Shown here piece after piece: positions 39,101-43,123 of a DNA stretch of 64,000 nt. The stretch's first letter is position 1. The number at the start of each line of letters is the position of its first letter. The translations under genes were made by a program, and so were the position numbers. Source of the DNA: Bolinopsis microptera (lineage: Eukaryota; Ctenophora; Tentaculata; Lobata; Bolinopsidae); assembly GCF_026151205.1 (NCBI RefSeq), contig NC_087081.1, positions 3,415,246-3,479,245 of the forward strand, written 5' to 3'. Below the pieces are notes generated by a model. The model ran no database searches. It had not been told where the DNA came from and was given only the letters and a program-made list of their open reading frames with translations.

Positions 39101-39732
39101 TTCAGCTTACAATTAGCTTACAATTTAAGCTTCTAATTAGCTTATATAATTAGGGGTTATATAATCCAAAAAATGATTACGTAAAATGTGAACGACCCTC
39201 TACTTGAGAGCTTAAATTATATCTTTTAAAAGCTTAAATTTTATATATTTTAGGCCAATTCGACGATTCCCTCCCAAAAGTAACGACCACGGAAAACAAC
39301 GACCTGTACTGCAACGTCGAAGCCCCGCAACAACAACCAACCCCCACTGATGACGTCACCAAACAGCTGCTGACGTCACCAATGTCTGGTGGTAAATCCA
39401 CCTCGCCCCTCCTCAACATAGCCCTCCGACCCACCTCAATGTACGACCCGGACCAGTCCCTGTTCGAGGGAGGAGAACATGTGAACAGTGTTACGTCACA
39501 GGGTGGTGACGACATCTACGAGAACCAACCGATTAACAACATGTCGTCTCCCCACAACAACCAACTACCTGTGACGACAAAAGATAGGTTGCTTGCGGAG
39601 GGTTTTAGAGAGACAGACATACAGCGAGCTGTGGACATTGTCGGTGAGAATGAGGAAATGGCCAGAAAATCCTGCAGAGTTTCGTTGCGAGAAACTGAGA
39701 TGAGGGCACCTCAAAATTCTAATGTTGATTGA
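810..39732 (+). CDS. CBL: Cbl-family E3 ubiquitin-protein ligase, whole gene span (about 21 exons)
   Basis: Cbl proteins bind phosphotyrosine on activated receptors through the N-terminal TKB region, recruit an E2 through the RING finger, and ubiquitinate the receptor so that it is internalised and degraded. The exons traced here spell the whole order: four-helix bundle, EF-hand, divergent SH2 with FRLSC and GQWAIGYV, a linker tyrosine within EEYEIY, a C3HC4 RING, a proline-rich tail and a C-terminal UBA. By exon counting, the SH2 arginine is near residue 272 (c-Cbl R294), the linker tyrosine near 349 (c-Cbl Y371) and the first RING cysteine near 359. Phases agree at each splice junction except the 3' end of the 35212 exon. 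The tail adds repeats absent from vertebrate Cbl. Total length is roughly 1,450 residues versus about 906 in human c-Cbl. Presence of a UBA makes it a long-form Cbl. Introns reach 8.5 kb and hold two receptor genes and many transposons. Confidence 0.95.
993..1089 (+). CDS. CBL: Cbl exon 2, Gly-rich N-terminus and start of TKB
   Basis: Acceptor ATCACAG at 986-992 and donor GTAAGA at 1090. It reads [13 protein letters not shown] and then a Gly-rich linker into [10 protein letters not shown], matching the region where vertebrate Cbl reads DKKMVEK or DRRTVEK at the first helix. The exon ends with two bases of an arginine codon, completed by the G at 1196. Confidence 0.8.
1196..1301 (+). CDS. CBL: Cbl exon 3, four-helix bundle
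   Basis: Reads [20 protein letters not shown] then [15 protein letters not shown]. This parallels the vertebrate helix with VVRLCQNPKL and the invariant NSPPYILDLLPDTYQ. Acceptor CTACAG, donor GTGAGT, ends in phase 0. Confidence 0.92.
1504..1599 (+). CDS. CBL: Cbl exon 4, four-helix bundle
   Basis: 32 codons, [16 protein letters not shown] then [16 protein letters not shown], matching the vertebrate LSRYEGK..ENEYFRVFMENLMKK stretch. Donor GTACAT at 1600. A second in-frame GT donor lies 21 bases downstream (1621) and would add VHVNYYK; the shorter form fits the family better. Confidence 0.9.
3021..3269 (-). pseudogene. DDE transposase C-terminal fragment
   Basis: An 82-codon frame with [20 protein letters not shown] followed by [18 protein letters not shown]. 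In DDE_Tnp_4 transposases the last catalytic Glu sits in just such a R-x-H-V-E-R-x-I-x-x-x-K block, followed by a hydrophobic stretch ending in N-L-x-P. The preceding catalytic domain is missing from this core, so the copy cannot be autonomous. Located between the long inverted repeats of the 1680-5191 element. Confidence 0.7.
3464..3757 (-). pseudogene. Possible FLYWCH-like zinc-finger remnant
   Basis: A 97-codon frame on the same strand and upstream of the transposase tail. It contains [16 protein letters not shown], then WRC and later HNHPP. That spacing recalls FLYWCH zinc fingers (aromatic-rich start, W-R-C, final H-x-H), which occur in some transposase-linked proteins. The middle cysteine is not evident, so the assignment is weak. 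Confidence 0.35.
5192..5579. other. Intron sequence between transposon and receptor gene
   Basis: AT-rich sequence without a recognisable gene. On the - strand it should include the 3' UTR of the 5580-6596 receptor; no clear poly(A) signal was picked out. Confidence 0.4.
5580..6596 (-). CDS. Class A (rhodopsin-like) G-protein-coupled receptor, intronless, nested in Cbl intron 4
   Basis: 338 codons with seven hydrophobic segments at about residues 28-50, 60-80, 101-125, 141-163, 201-224, 238-262 and 288-312. Class A landmarks: GN in TM1 (GIAGNSLSL), cysteine 100 before TM3 paired with Cys175 in the second extracellular loop, CNCP in TM6 at the place of CWxP, and NPIIY (307-311) in TM7. The DRY motif reads SRA at 124-126, keeping only the arginine. 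No signal peptide is visible, and the N-terminus is short and acidic. The ligand cannot be predicted; receptors of this style are numerous in cnidarians and other invertebrates. It is a single exon, opposite in direction to Cbl, consistent with a retro-derived or lineage-expanded receptor. The frame is intact and probably functional. Confidence 0.88.
   Translation of the reverse strand: MPGTDDLNSHVLMFSELSTSPEEGWDITLGTLILLAGLLGIAGNSLSLRYFWQTKRNDLATQLYLITGVIDLCTCLVRFPVPVSLFKRRLPVLFNNIFFCTSSTILFDFLNKISMFLVLLLSLSRAIAIARPFYRIRKKLIFGGLFMYCLLLIAHSICMLLLKFNAIYGADATYCYLYFETGEHTITETENTFITTEYALISIEYGVPPLITFFSFLVCLVKLLKGSRVGATNDKRRTAAVTVTIFTAVFLLCNCPLFLLFSLYTTFSIVYGDKFSIDVGLFSNYFMLWHSWTICEILLPVLNATLNPIIYFFRMVNFKKWIRNGCKLEETQITVRFT
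6597..7095. other. Intron sequence upstream of the receptor
   Basis: AT-rich sequence 5' of the - strand receptor, hence the likely site of its promoter. No distinct motif was recognised. The frame at 6851-7249 (-) overlaps a dispersed repeat and has no protein-like content. Confidence 0.35.
7096..7235. repeat. Dispersed repeat, copy 1 (partner at 49950-50088)
   Basis: About 140 bases starting AATTTAATTTTAGCACATTT and passing GGTGTATGACTTTTTGTCC to ACTAACGGGGCA. The same sequence, clearly related, occurs in the same orientation at 49950-50088. The family is unknown and no coding content is seen. Confidence 0.75.
7236..8449. other. Intron sequence with short scrambled duplications
   Basis: No gene. 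Several short phrases recur (CTCTTTCAG followed by TCAGGT near 7495 and 7590; CCAGTAACCACTTTTCAGG near 7704 and 7842; GGACACAC(C/T)GATA near 7668 and 7821), suggesting old duplicated repeat debris. The frame at 7918-8139 (-) has no recognisable content. Confidence 0.4.
8450..8930 (+). mobile_element. Degraded LINE fragment: RNase H end and tail
   Basis: Around 8471-8600 a frame reads [20 protein letters not shown], the signature end of a retrotransposon RNase H domain (W-V-P-G-H-x-G-x-x-G-N-x-x-A-D-x-x-A). Next comes a stretch with [11 protein letters not shown] and later SQHLLCKC, like the H-L-L-x-x-C tail following RNase H in several LINE clades. Frames change several times, so it is a dead fragment. 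The 5' reverse transcriptase is not visible. Confidence 0.65.
9341..9560. repeat. Imperfect tandem duplication, about 97 bp
   Basis: TAGATACA(C/T)TGTGCCCTAAA onwards occurs at about 9350 and again at about 9449, followed by the same run of short TACTATTA phrases. A third partial copy (CAACTCTAACAGAAATTAAA) lies at about 9796-9815, after the LINE tail. The arrangement suggests the LINE tail at 9590-9757 landed inside the repeat. Confidence 0.7.
9590..9757 (+). mobile_element. LINE 3' end with (TAG)n tail
   Basis: A frame reads [20 protein letters not shown], then [15 protein letters not shown] near the end. The R-P-R-x-x-Y/W ... D-R-x-x-W-R pattern is the usual C-terminus of invertebrate non-LTR reverse transcriptases. 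It ends at a stop and is followed at 9757-9780 by a (TAG)n microsatellite, which such elements often use as a 3' tail. Confidence 0.7.
10076..10212 (+). CDS. CBL: Cbl exon 5, four-helix bundle to EF-hand
   Basis: Reads [19 protein letters not shown], then [20 protein letters not shown] and LFPN. This matches vertebrate SLFKEGKERMYEENSQ and [20 protein letters not shown]. Acceptor TTACAG; the donor GTAAAA follows two bases of a codon (phase 2). Confidence 0.95.
10513..10587 (+). CDS. CBL: Cbl exon 6, EF-hand region
   Basis: Reads [20 protein letters not shown] then SFGDK, matching [20 protein letters not shown] in c-Cbl. Acceptor TTTCAG, donor GTAAGT, phase 2 to the next exon. Confidence 0.95.
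10588..11588. other. Intron sequence with a small palindrome
   Basis: No gene. At 10896-10951 a palindrome of about 56 bases has arms ATGTGGATT.TGG / CCAAAATCCACAT. Its outer sequence resembles the end of the long-TIR transposon at 1680, so it may be a tiny derivative. The frames at 10861-11326 translate low-complexity sequence. Confidence 0.4.
11589..11695. repeat. 14-bp minisatellite of tandem E-boxes
   Basis: Unit ACCACGTGTTGTGT repeated about seven times with little change, each unit holding a palindromic CACGTG E-box. Open frames on both strands here only translate the repeat. Confidence 0.9.
11905..13036. repeat. G-rich minisatellite, about 30 units of 34-42 bp
   Basis: Unit CTATATTTACTATGGGGGAA followed by GGGCCGGAGGGGGG. 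G-run lengths vary, so unit length varies and all three forward frames stay open in long stretches (up to 271 codons). This is repeat translation ([19 protein letters not shown]), not a gene. The + strand has many runs of three or more Gs and could fold as G-quadruplexes. Confidence 0.95.
13037..14489. other. Intron sequence, no gene
   Basis: AT-rich with a G tract at 14034-14047. The frame at 13864-14145 (-) has no recognisable domain. Nothing else stands out. Confidence 0.4.
14490..14920. repeat. GGTAACTAGT-type minisatellite, first locus
   Basis: Irregular tandem array built from GGTAACTAGT, GGTAACTAAT and GGTAACGCGCTGTAACTAGT modules. A higher-order block (about 14556-14650) recurs at about 14737-14830. 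A second short locus of the same modules lies at 16028-16139. Confidence 0.9.
15217..15331 (+). CDS. CBL: Cbl exon 7, EF-hand to SH2 linker
   Basis: Reads [17 protein letters not shown], then [18 protein letters not shown], matching VPWKSFRQALHEVHPISS and [17 protein letters not shown]. Acceptor TTTCAG, donor GTTTGT at 15332. The last 21 bases and the donor are copied six more times downstream, so the true donor in use cannot be fixed from sequence alone; the first copy keeps the frame and needs no insertion. Confidence 0.92.
15311..15770 (+). repeat. Minisatellite duplicating the end of Cbl exon 7 and its splice donor
   Basis: GACCTTACTCACAATGACAT plus G|GTTTGTTCAGCCACTGAGG occurs at 15311 (the real exon end) and again at 15363, 15431, 15481, 15549, 15598 and 15691, with a partial copy near 15728. 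The spacers are G/C-rich (GGGGCCGGCCCGGAGGGGGG) and vary in length. Each copy carries the last seven codons of the exon and the same 5' splice site. Confidence 0.95.
16028..16139. repeat. GGTAACTAGT-type minisatellite, second locus
   Basis: The same modules as at 14490-14920 (GGTAACTAGT and GGTAACGCGCTGTAACTAGT), about 1.1 kb downstream in the next Cbl intron. It is followed by a duplicated phrase, GTTTTGCTAACAACTGTGA (about 15985 and 16146). Confidence 0.9.
16308..16401 (+). CDS. CBL: Cbl exon 8, start of SH2-like domain
   Basis: Reads [20 protein letters not shown] then [12 protein letters not shown], nearly identical in pattern to [20 protein letters not shown] and RNWNSLAVTHPG of c-Cbl. 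Acceptor CTCTAG, donor GTGAGA, phase 1. Confidence 0.96.
16723..16792 (+). CDS. CBL: Cbl exon 9, SH2-like domain
   Basis: Reads [20 protein letters not shown] then PGT, matching [20 protein letters not shown] and PGS. Acceptor CTACAG, donor GTAAGT, ends with two bases of the Thr codon. Confidence 0.96.
16793..18274. other. Intron sequence with short duplications and a hairpin
   Basis: No gene. A 45-bp tandem duplication built on CAATCTCACCTCATTATCAA lies at about 17085-17165. An inverted repeat at about 17312-17392 has arms of about 24 bases (AGAGAAGTAGGACTATACC and complement) around a short loop. Confidence 0.6.
18277..19045. mobile_element. TA-flanked non-autonomous element with mariner-like ends
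   Basis: Ends are an inverted repeat of about 36 bases, CAGGGTGGGCCAATAGTCAG at the left and the complement of CAGGGTGGGCCAAAAGTCAG at the right, each flanked by TA. CAGGGTGG..CAAAA ends with TA duplication are typical of Tc1/mariner elements. The 770-bp interior has no transposase; the 109-codon frame at 18661-18990 shows no domain. Confidence 0.85.
19399..21688 (+). CDS. LDLa-containing G-protein-coupled receptor (RXFP/LGR-like 7TM), nested in a Cbl intron, frame interrupted twice
   Basis: Starts with a signal peptide ([19 protein letters not shown]). The ectodomain has about four LDL-receptor class A modules, seen as [14 protein letters not shown] and [14 protein letters not shown] with the D-x-S-D-E calcium motif, plus many N-glycosylation sites. 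A 7TM part follows from about 20490: TM1 after [14 protein letters not shown], the loop-2 cysteine in [10 protein letters not shown], and TM7 with [11 protein letters not shown] in loop 2 and this TM7 resemble relaxin-receptor/LGR-type receptors, but I see no leucine-rich repeats. Frame 1 ends at 20136, just after an A8 run at 20107-20114; the 7TM continues in another frame, which shifts again near 21095-21110. Both breaks sit in otherwise conserved coding sequence, so either recent pseudogenisation or two base-call errors. Poly(A) signal AATAAA at 21749. No introns. The ligand may be a peptide hormone, by analogy only. Confidence 0.85.
21749..21754 (+). promoter_or_regulatory. Poly(A) signal of the LDLa receptor gene
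   Basis: AATAAA about 60 bases after the stop codon of the receptor at 19399-21688. Confidence 0.6.
21755..22924. other. Intron sequence, no gene
   Basis: AT-rich sequence; nothing recognised beyond short TA-rich and TGTACTATA phrases. Confidence 0.4.
22925..23003. repeat. 40-bp tandem duplication with CACGTG
   Basis: TATTCACACCACGTGACAGA followed by AACCAACCAATCTAA occurs twice in tandem immediately upstream of Cbl exon 10. Each copy has an E-box (CACGTG) and a CCAAT-like CCAATC. Confidence 0.85.
23021..23158 (+). CDS. CBL: Cbl exon 10, SH2 phosphotyrosine pocket
   Basis: Reads [20 protein letters not shown], then [20 protein letters not shown]. The [16 protein letters not shown] string is the hallmark of the Cbl SH2, including the arginine that contacts phosphotyrosine (c-Cbl R294) and the glycine altered in the G306E mutant. 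Acceptor TTTCAG, donor GTAAGT. Confidence 0.97.
23567..23705 (+). CDS. CBL: Cbl exon 11, end of TKB and linker helix
   Basis: Reads [20 protein letters not shown], then [20 protein letters not shown], matching [20 protein letters not shown] in c-Cbl. Both linker tyrosines (c-Cbl Y368 and Y371, where phosphorylation releases RING inhibition) are kept. Donor GTTGGT, phase 0. Confidence 0.96.
23706..24303. other. Intron sequence, no gene
   Basis: No recognisable gene. The 116-codon frame at 23781-24131 (-) shows no domain and lies inside the intron. Confidence 0.4.
24304..25733. mobile_element. Foldback element, 1.43-kb near-perfect palindrome with long G and C tracts
   Basis: The left half (from CTTCAACATTAA and a run of about 30 Gs at 24320-24349) is the inverse of the right half (about 31 Cs at 25683-25713, then TTAAATGTTGGAAG). 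Arms are about 700 bases and meet near 25010, around GGCGGCCAAATT / AATTTGGCTGCC. It lies in the intron between the Cbl linker and RING exons. A related, rearranged copy at 43656-48724 also ends with a C tract followed by TTAA. No protein-coding content. TTAA at the ends suggests a piggyBac- or Kolobok-type target; that is inference. Confidence 0.9.
25799..25965 (+). CDS. CBL: Cbl exon 12, RING finger
   Basis: Reads [20 protein letters not shown], then [26 protein letters not shown] and VEVDPF. The C3HC4 ligands are C359 (previous exon), C362, C374, H376, C379, C382, C394 and C397 by exon counting. It matches [20 protein letters not shown] of c-Cbl. CPFCR is present. The tryptophan that contacts the E2 (c-Cbl W408) is kept in FQWQE. 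The loop before CPFC is two residues longer than in c-Cbl. Donor GTAAGT after two bases of a Gln codon. Confidence 0.97.
26514..27304. mobile_element. TA-flanked transposon derivative, 791 bp
   Basis: Terminal inverted repeat CCTTACTCGGGATTATTA at the left and its complement at 27287-27304, flanked by TA. Two direct copies of an 84-bp block (TTCGCCATATTTTTCCCGAA, ending CGGTCGTTAATAAACCCG) sit near the two ends. Between them, a frame ending at about 26952 reads [19 protein letters not shown] before a stop, probably the acidic C-terminus of a lost transposase. Tc1/mariner-like by target site; the family is otherwise unknown. Confidence 0.75.
27581..27707 (+). CDS. CBL: Cbl exon 13, start of proline-rich tail
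   Basis: Continues VDPFQ with [20 protein letters not shown], then [20 protein letters not shown]. The frame is fixed by joining phase 2 from the RING exon. Acceptor GTCACAG, donor GTAAGG. The proline clusters suggest SH3 ligands. Confidence 0.85.
27708..28143. other. Intron sequence, no gene
   Basis: AT-rich, with a run of ACTC-rich phrases (about 27960-28100) such as CACTAAACCACTAATTGCAC. Nothing else recognised. Confidence 0.4.
28144..28293 (+). CDS. CBL: Cbl exon 14, proline-rich tail
   Basis: 50 codons in phase 0: [20 protein letters not shown], then [20 protein letters not shown] and [15 protein letters not shown] fits P-x-x-x-P-R, the motif by which c-Cbl binds CIN85/CD2AP SH3 domains; SRPPLPPV is a standard SH3 ligand. 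Donor GTGCCG is weak. Confidence 0.85.
28537..28707 (+). CDS. CBL: Cbl exon 15, proline-rich tail
   Basis: 57 codons in phase 0: [20 protein letters not shown], then [20 protein letters not shown] and [12 protein letters not shown]. It opens after CATAG and ends at GTTAGT. Unusually GC-rich against its flanks, as expected for Pro/Ala coding. Confidence 0.8.
28708..29537. other. Intron sequence, no gene
   Basis: AT-rich intron between Cbl exons 15 and 16. No repeat or gene recognised. Confidence 0.4.
29538..29607 (+). CDS. CBL: Cbl exon 16 with an NPF motif
   Basis: Reads [20 protein letters not shown] then GLT plus one base. NPF is the ligand of EH domains (Eps15-type endocytic adaptors), which would fit Cbl's role in receptor uptake; binding is inferred. 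Acceptor CCCCAG, donor GTAAGA. Confidence 0.8.
30010..30895. repeat. 23-bp minisatellite
   Basis: About 38 copies of GGCATTACCTAGCTTGCTAG plus TCA, very uniform, with variants GTATTACC, ACATAGC and TCGGGC recurring in blocks (a higher-order repeat of several units near 30380-30740). In the Cbl intron after exon 16. Confidence 0.97.
30914..30928 (+). CDS. CBL: Possible 15-base Cbl micro-exon
   Basis: GGATTGGTGCACCAG sits between CACGCACAG and the donor GTAATG. It keeps phase 1 and would add GIGAP between GLT and ARGTEL. It is isolated between two minisatellites. Splicing straight from 29607 to 33209 also keeps the frame, so this exon is optional. Confidence 0.4.
31060..31262. repeat. AGTAGT-rich microsatellite
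   Basis: Irregular array of ACAGTAGTAGTGTT and ACAGTAGTATT units of about 12-15 bases. Confidence 0.9.
31505..32796. repeat. 32-bp minisatellite
   Basis: About 40 copies of CACCTTAGGATATGTCACGT plus TACTTAACCCTG. Variants CCCAG for CCCTG and GCCCC for GCACC are scattered. Highly uniform, so young or actively homogenised. Confidence 0.97.
32917..33205. repeat. (CTAA)n tetranucleotide array
   Basis: About 290 bases of CTAA units with interruptions (CTTA, AATT, TGAC), ending directly at the acceptor CCACTACAG of the next Cbl exon, which serves as an odd pyrimidine-poor tract. Confidence 0.95.
33209..33946 (+). CDS. CBL: Cbl exon 18, Ser-rich tail with tandem tyrosine repeats
   Basis: 738 bases, phase 1 in and out: [20 protein letters not shown], then [15 protein letters not shown] and [19 protein letters not shown]. 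Three tandem 20-residue units follow (33616-33795), each [11 protein letters not shown](Q/R)SDPLYEVE or ending LYDIV, then YDCV, YSDPV and a TDEL repeat. YEVE and YDIV look like phosphotyrosine SH2 docking sites, and YMNNL fits the Grb2 Y-x-N pattern. An in-exon alternative acceptor (CTCAATAG, 33299) would shorten the front. The donor GTGATT leaves one G, which joins GC at 35212 to make Gly. Confidence 0.85.
33947..35211. other. Intron sequence with a short tandem repeat
   Basis: At about 34066-34138 a GTACTGTGTATGTACTGTGT-type repeat. A possible 42-base exon-like piece (34029-34069, between TTTGCAG and GTAAGC) is not needed to keep the frame. No other feature seen. Confidence 0.45.
35212..36533 (+). 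CDS. CBL: Cbl exon 19, large Lys-rich and Pro-rich exon (3' end uncertain)
   Basis: Starts at TTGTCAG|GC and reads [20 protein letters not shown]. Three related modules follow: [32 protein letters not shown] and [18 protein letters not shown], separated by Lys/Glu runs. Then a Pro-rich block with [20 protein letters not shown] and PLRPPR (a P-x-x-x-P-R CIN85-type motif), an acidic part ([25 protein letters not shown]), and an 18-base repeat giving GPTEGD and GRTEGDN. The frame runs to TAG at 36531-36533, but the next exon needs a phase-0 donor; candidates are GTGGAG at 36165 and GTAAAC at 36271. In another frame [17 protein letters not shown] runs into GTGTGA at 36551. An isoform ending at 36533 is also possible. 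Confidence 0.85.
36534..37712. other. Intron sequence, no gene
   Basis: AT-rich intron after the large Cbl exon. Nothing recognised. Confidence 0.4.
37713..37880. mobile_element. Small palindromic MITE-like element
   Basis: AAGCC.TAGTACATACATAT at the left is answered by ATATGTATGTACTACGGCTT at the right; inside, GCGATAAAAAGCCGC pairs with GCGGCTTTTTATCGC. Arms of about 75 bases around a short loop. No coding content. Confidence 0.8.
38030..38330. repeat. C/G tract region with an inverted repeat
   Basis: C tract at 38040-38065, then GGGGGGGGAGGGAGTGCACTACACTTT (about 38125-38152, first 20 bases quoted as GGGGGGGGAGGGAGTGCACT) answered by AAGTGTAGTGCTCCCCCCCC at about 38298-38318. This may be another G-ended foldback element. 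Nothing coding. Confidence 0.5.
38967..39084 (+). CDS. CBL: Cbl exon 20, C-terminal tyrosine region
   Basis: Reads [20 protein letters not shown], then [18 protein letters not shown]. Only this frame is open; phase 0 start, phase 1 end. YNNV fits the Grb2 SH2 pattern Y-x-N. Acceptor CTTAG, donor GTCAGT. Confidence 0.8.
39254..39732 (+). CDS. CBL: Cbl exon 21, C-terminus with UBA domain
   Basis: Joins as [10 protein letters not shown] and continues [26 protein letters not shown], then the [40 protein letters not shown]. It parallels the c-Cbl UBA ([29 protein letters not shown]), a ubiquitin-binding and dimerising domain. YCNV and YENQ are further Y-x-N sites. Stop at 39730-39732; ATTAAA near 39865 may be the poly(A) signal. 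Confidence 0.93.
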
Positions 39733-39879
39733 GAATACATGTGTAGTGTTGATTAGAGGATGTTTGAGCTTGGCTAAGTTTTGTAATATTTTCTTTATAA
39801 TTTTTGCTGAGCTAGTTTGTTAAATTTGTTAAGATGTTTGATGCGTGTTCTTCATCTGAACTTTATTAAAGCACCGTTG

Positions 39880-40420
39880 ATTTCTTGGTCACATGACCCC
39901 AGGTTCGCTGTGACAAGTTATTTAAGTTTTGTCCGATATCTAGGGCTACCGGTATGATGTTGCACGTGTGTGCGCGCGCATTATTTTTCCATTCCCGTTA
40001 TCAGTTGTACACAGTGTCCAAAAGCTGCAGCGCGGTCCGAAATTCTGTTGCGAATAAGTTTGTCACAGTGAAAATAGATCTGTAGCAGTTGATTGTTATT
40101 ACACCGTTTTAAGCCAATCAAACTTTTTCGGTAATTTTAATTTTAGACTTTTTAAACTCCCTGCAATAGCGTTTTAGATAATAATACGAGGTTTACTTTT
40201 ATTTTGATCGTTATGATTCTCGCCTGTGTCGCGATTTATATGCGAGAGATTTTACTCCAAATTGTGTTATTTCTTTAGTTAGGGAAAAAAAGTGTTTCAG
40301 ATACCTATCTGGCAGAGAACTGCTCTTTTGGATCCTCACTAACGCCAAAAAATATTTGTAGCACTAGCTTCCTAAGGAAGAAGCCTAGACATCCCCATTT
40401 CCAGATGCCTTAACTTATAC
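39880..40420. other. Sequence downstream of Cbl, no gene
   Basis: 3' flank of Cbl; AT-rich, with a short GTGTGTGCGCGCGC run at 39966. No further feature. Confidence 0.4.
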
Positions 40421-40940
40421 GCGTACAAATGTACGTTTACATGCCTACTGTTATACGTGTACAAATGTACGTGTACATGCCTACTATTATACATGTACAA
40501 AATATGTACGTGTACATGCCTACTATTATACGTGTACATGCCTGGGGGGGGCCAATGACTACTTTTGGGGACTTGGGGAATTACGTCAACGATTTTACCC
40601 CAAGTCCCCATGATTTTTAGTCCCCAAAAGTCTCCATTAGTTCCCATTTAGATGATTTTTAGTCCCCATTAGTCCCCAAAAGTCTCCATTAGTCTCCATT
40701 TAGATTTATCCTACCCTTATCTTGGACAAAACATCTCGATCGTATCGTTATTAAACTAACTTGAAAACCATAAATAACTGTCAAAAATTCTGGGGACTTA
40801 TGGGGACAAATGGTGAATTACGTCAACGAGCTGACCTCTAGTCCCCATGATTTTTAGTCCCCAAAAGTCTCCATCGGTAGTCATTGGCCCCCCCCCCCCC
40901 CCCCCCCCCACATGCCTACTATTATACGTGTACATTGTAA
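40421..40940. repeat. GTACGTGTACATGCCTACT minisatellite, split by a MITE
   Basis: Units of about 34 bases (ATGTACGTGTACATGCCTAC plus TATTATACGTGTACA) at 40421-40543, resuming at 40910-40940 after the inserted element. Confidence 0.85.
40544..40909. mobile_element. G-ended MITE with 8-bp target duplication
   Basis: Begins GGGGGGGGCCAATGACTAC and ends with the inverse (GTAGTCATTGGCC plus a C tract). It is flanked by ACATGCCT on both sides (40536-40543 and 40910-40917), and the minisatellite unit on either side shows the sequence before insertion. The interior holds direct repeats of ATGATTTTTAGTCCCCAAAA and AATTACGTCAACGA. An 8-bp duplication points to a hAT-type transposase; the ends are not classic hAT. 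Confidence 0.85.
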
Positions 40941-43115
40941 AAATCCTCTGCACTGACAGTATGTTAGTAGGGACCCTATAACGTTCTCTGGTTAATAACT
41001 CATTTGATCTAGGTTTTCTCAGATTGATTCAAATCCCCCTAAATACCTGGTTAGTCAGTTAGTGGTATGATAAAGAAGTTTAACTTAAAGACGTTGTTGA
41101 TTTACAATCAAATCCGTTGGCCCGAAACAAGAGGCTAAAACGGTTGTCGCAAAGAAAAATCTGAATGAATTAGAAAGGTCCTAGCTTGTAGCTCTGATTA
41201 TTAGTTGGTCGGACAAATGGACAAGATTTTGTATCTCCTTAGCAATTACTGTTTACCTGAAGCTAAAAACAGATTATTTTTTAGTTTTAAGGCGAGACAA
41301 CTCATTAAGCTATCCTGCTGAAAGTGGAGTTTGGATTATTTATGGCTCTTTGACCGTAGAGTGGTTAAATTGTTGCCATTTTATTCTGAGAGACGGAAGT
41401 ATTTATAGTTATACGTTGCAAGGGCGGATCTGTTGAATTTATAGAAATTGGTTTTACATTTTATTTTTGAAAATTGTACATTATCTTCGTGACGATATGA
41501 ATATGATTTTGTTGATTTCAATAATTTTCTTTACCTTATACCTAAGTATTTGGTCTCTTCTTTTTGTTTCCTCGAAATGAGCGGTGGGTTAAGGGCCGAT
41601 GTTTACAAGAAAAACCGTTTCGGTTGAACGTGACATGACAATATAATTTAAATTATAAGTGATAAGGAAGATGGTCTAATTTTTCGTTAGGATTAAGGTT
41701 TAAGCTTGACGGATGTTACTCGTCTAAATTTCTTCGAAGTAGCGCGCGCCGCTTTCTTCTCGAAATGTTAGCACGAGCTGCGAAGTAGCGCGCGCCGGGC
41801 CAGATCATTAACAATGGTCAAGGTTTAAGCCAGGGGTGAAGGAATGATTTTCTTCATTGTTCATGAGGAGGCAAAAATCTTTGAGTTTTTCAAATTTAGC
41901 ACGCGCTCTGAGCTTGGCCACAGCCTGAATTTTAAAAACGTTTAGTGTCAACCATGCCTGTACAAAGTTGTTGACTGCGTTATATTAATCAACATTTTAT
42001 TTCTAAGCAGAGGATCTGAAAAAGACCCTCTGGTGTCACCAATTTCAGCTCGCAAATGGAGTTGAAACCTCGTTATTTTTAGCAGGGTTGTAAAAATAGG
42101 ATAGGAATAGTATATATATATAGGCTATAGCAATTTTAGAATTTTGCGCTACAACGTATGACAACAGACAATAAAAATGCACGTGCGCGACTTTGTAGGT
42201 TTATAACCTACCAGGACGCGCGCTGAGTTGGACTTGTCGACGGTCCTGATGATAATCGGAACAAATATTTTACGAGTATTTGATACATGATTCGTATCCC
42301 AATATCATGTCAGAGATATTATATTATTATTTTGTATTATTATTTTTTCGCCTTCGGCGGCGCGCGCTTCGCGCGCGTAAAGTGGCATGCAACGTATGTC
42401 AAACGAGTATCAGTATCAGTATCACCCGTTAAGCGCGAGCAAGAACAGATTAGCAACGTGCGTTGTTGACGGATGTTAGTCGTCTAAATTTCTTCGAAGT
42501 AGCGCGCGTCGCTTTCTTCTCGAAATGTTGGCCCGACGGCAAGTGCTACGAAGTAGCGCGCGCCGGGCCAGACCATTAACAATGGTCAACGTGCGTTGTC
42601 ATGCTCCATGATTAATGATACGTCATAACTAGCTCACATTAAAATTTGCGCTATGACTATTTATAACTTTGGTTGTGATTGATCACACAATTTTTACCGC
42701 ATAAAAAAACATCAATTTGATGTTTTTTATGCGATAAAAAGTATCGATTTGAGCGCGCGCAAAGCCGGCTTCGCGTGCACGAGAGGTATACAACGTGTAT
42801 GGTGTAGCAAGGAATACTTAAATAAAACCTTCATCGTTAAAACATAACTGTGTACGTAAAATGACAAAATTTCAACAAAATTGTTATTTAGGAATTATTT
42901 TAATTAGACTTTTTTATTGTTTCCGAAATAATTGATAATGTGCTGGCCGAATAGAAATACGAGCTAAAAACCCATTCAATGGTCAGTGCGCGCGTTTTAC
43001 GGTCGATGGTGCACGGCCTAATTTTTCTTGTAAGCTAGTAGTACAAAATATACTAGCTAAAGCTTGTTTAGGATTACATGCGATGAGCTATTCTTACTTT
43101 AAGTTTATAATTATA
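40941..43115. other. Intergenic sequence with direct repeats and hairpins
   Basis: No gene. Contains the pair at 41709-41823 and 42474-42595 (separate entry), a GC palindrome near 42358 (GCGCGCGCTTCGCGCGCG), and a hairpin at 42701-42735 (GCATAAAAAAACATCAA and its complement). Confidence 0.5.
41709..42595. repeat. Direct repeat pair of about 115-120 bp flanking 650 bp
   Basis: GACGGATGTTA(C/G)TCGTCTAA onwards, with GAAGTAGCGCGCGCCGGGCC and ending ATTAACAATGGTCAA, occurs at 41709-41823 and 42474-42595 in the same orientation at roughly 90 percent identity. Within each copy GAAGTAGCGCGCG appears twice. Confidence 0.8.
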
Positions 43116-43123
43116 TATCACAG

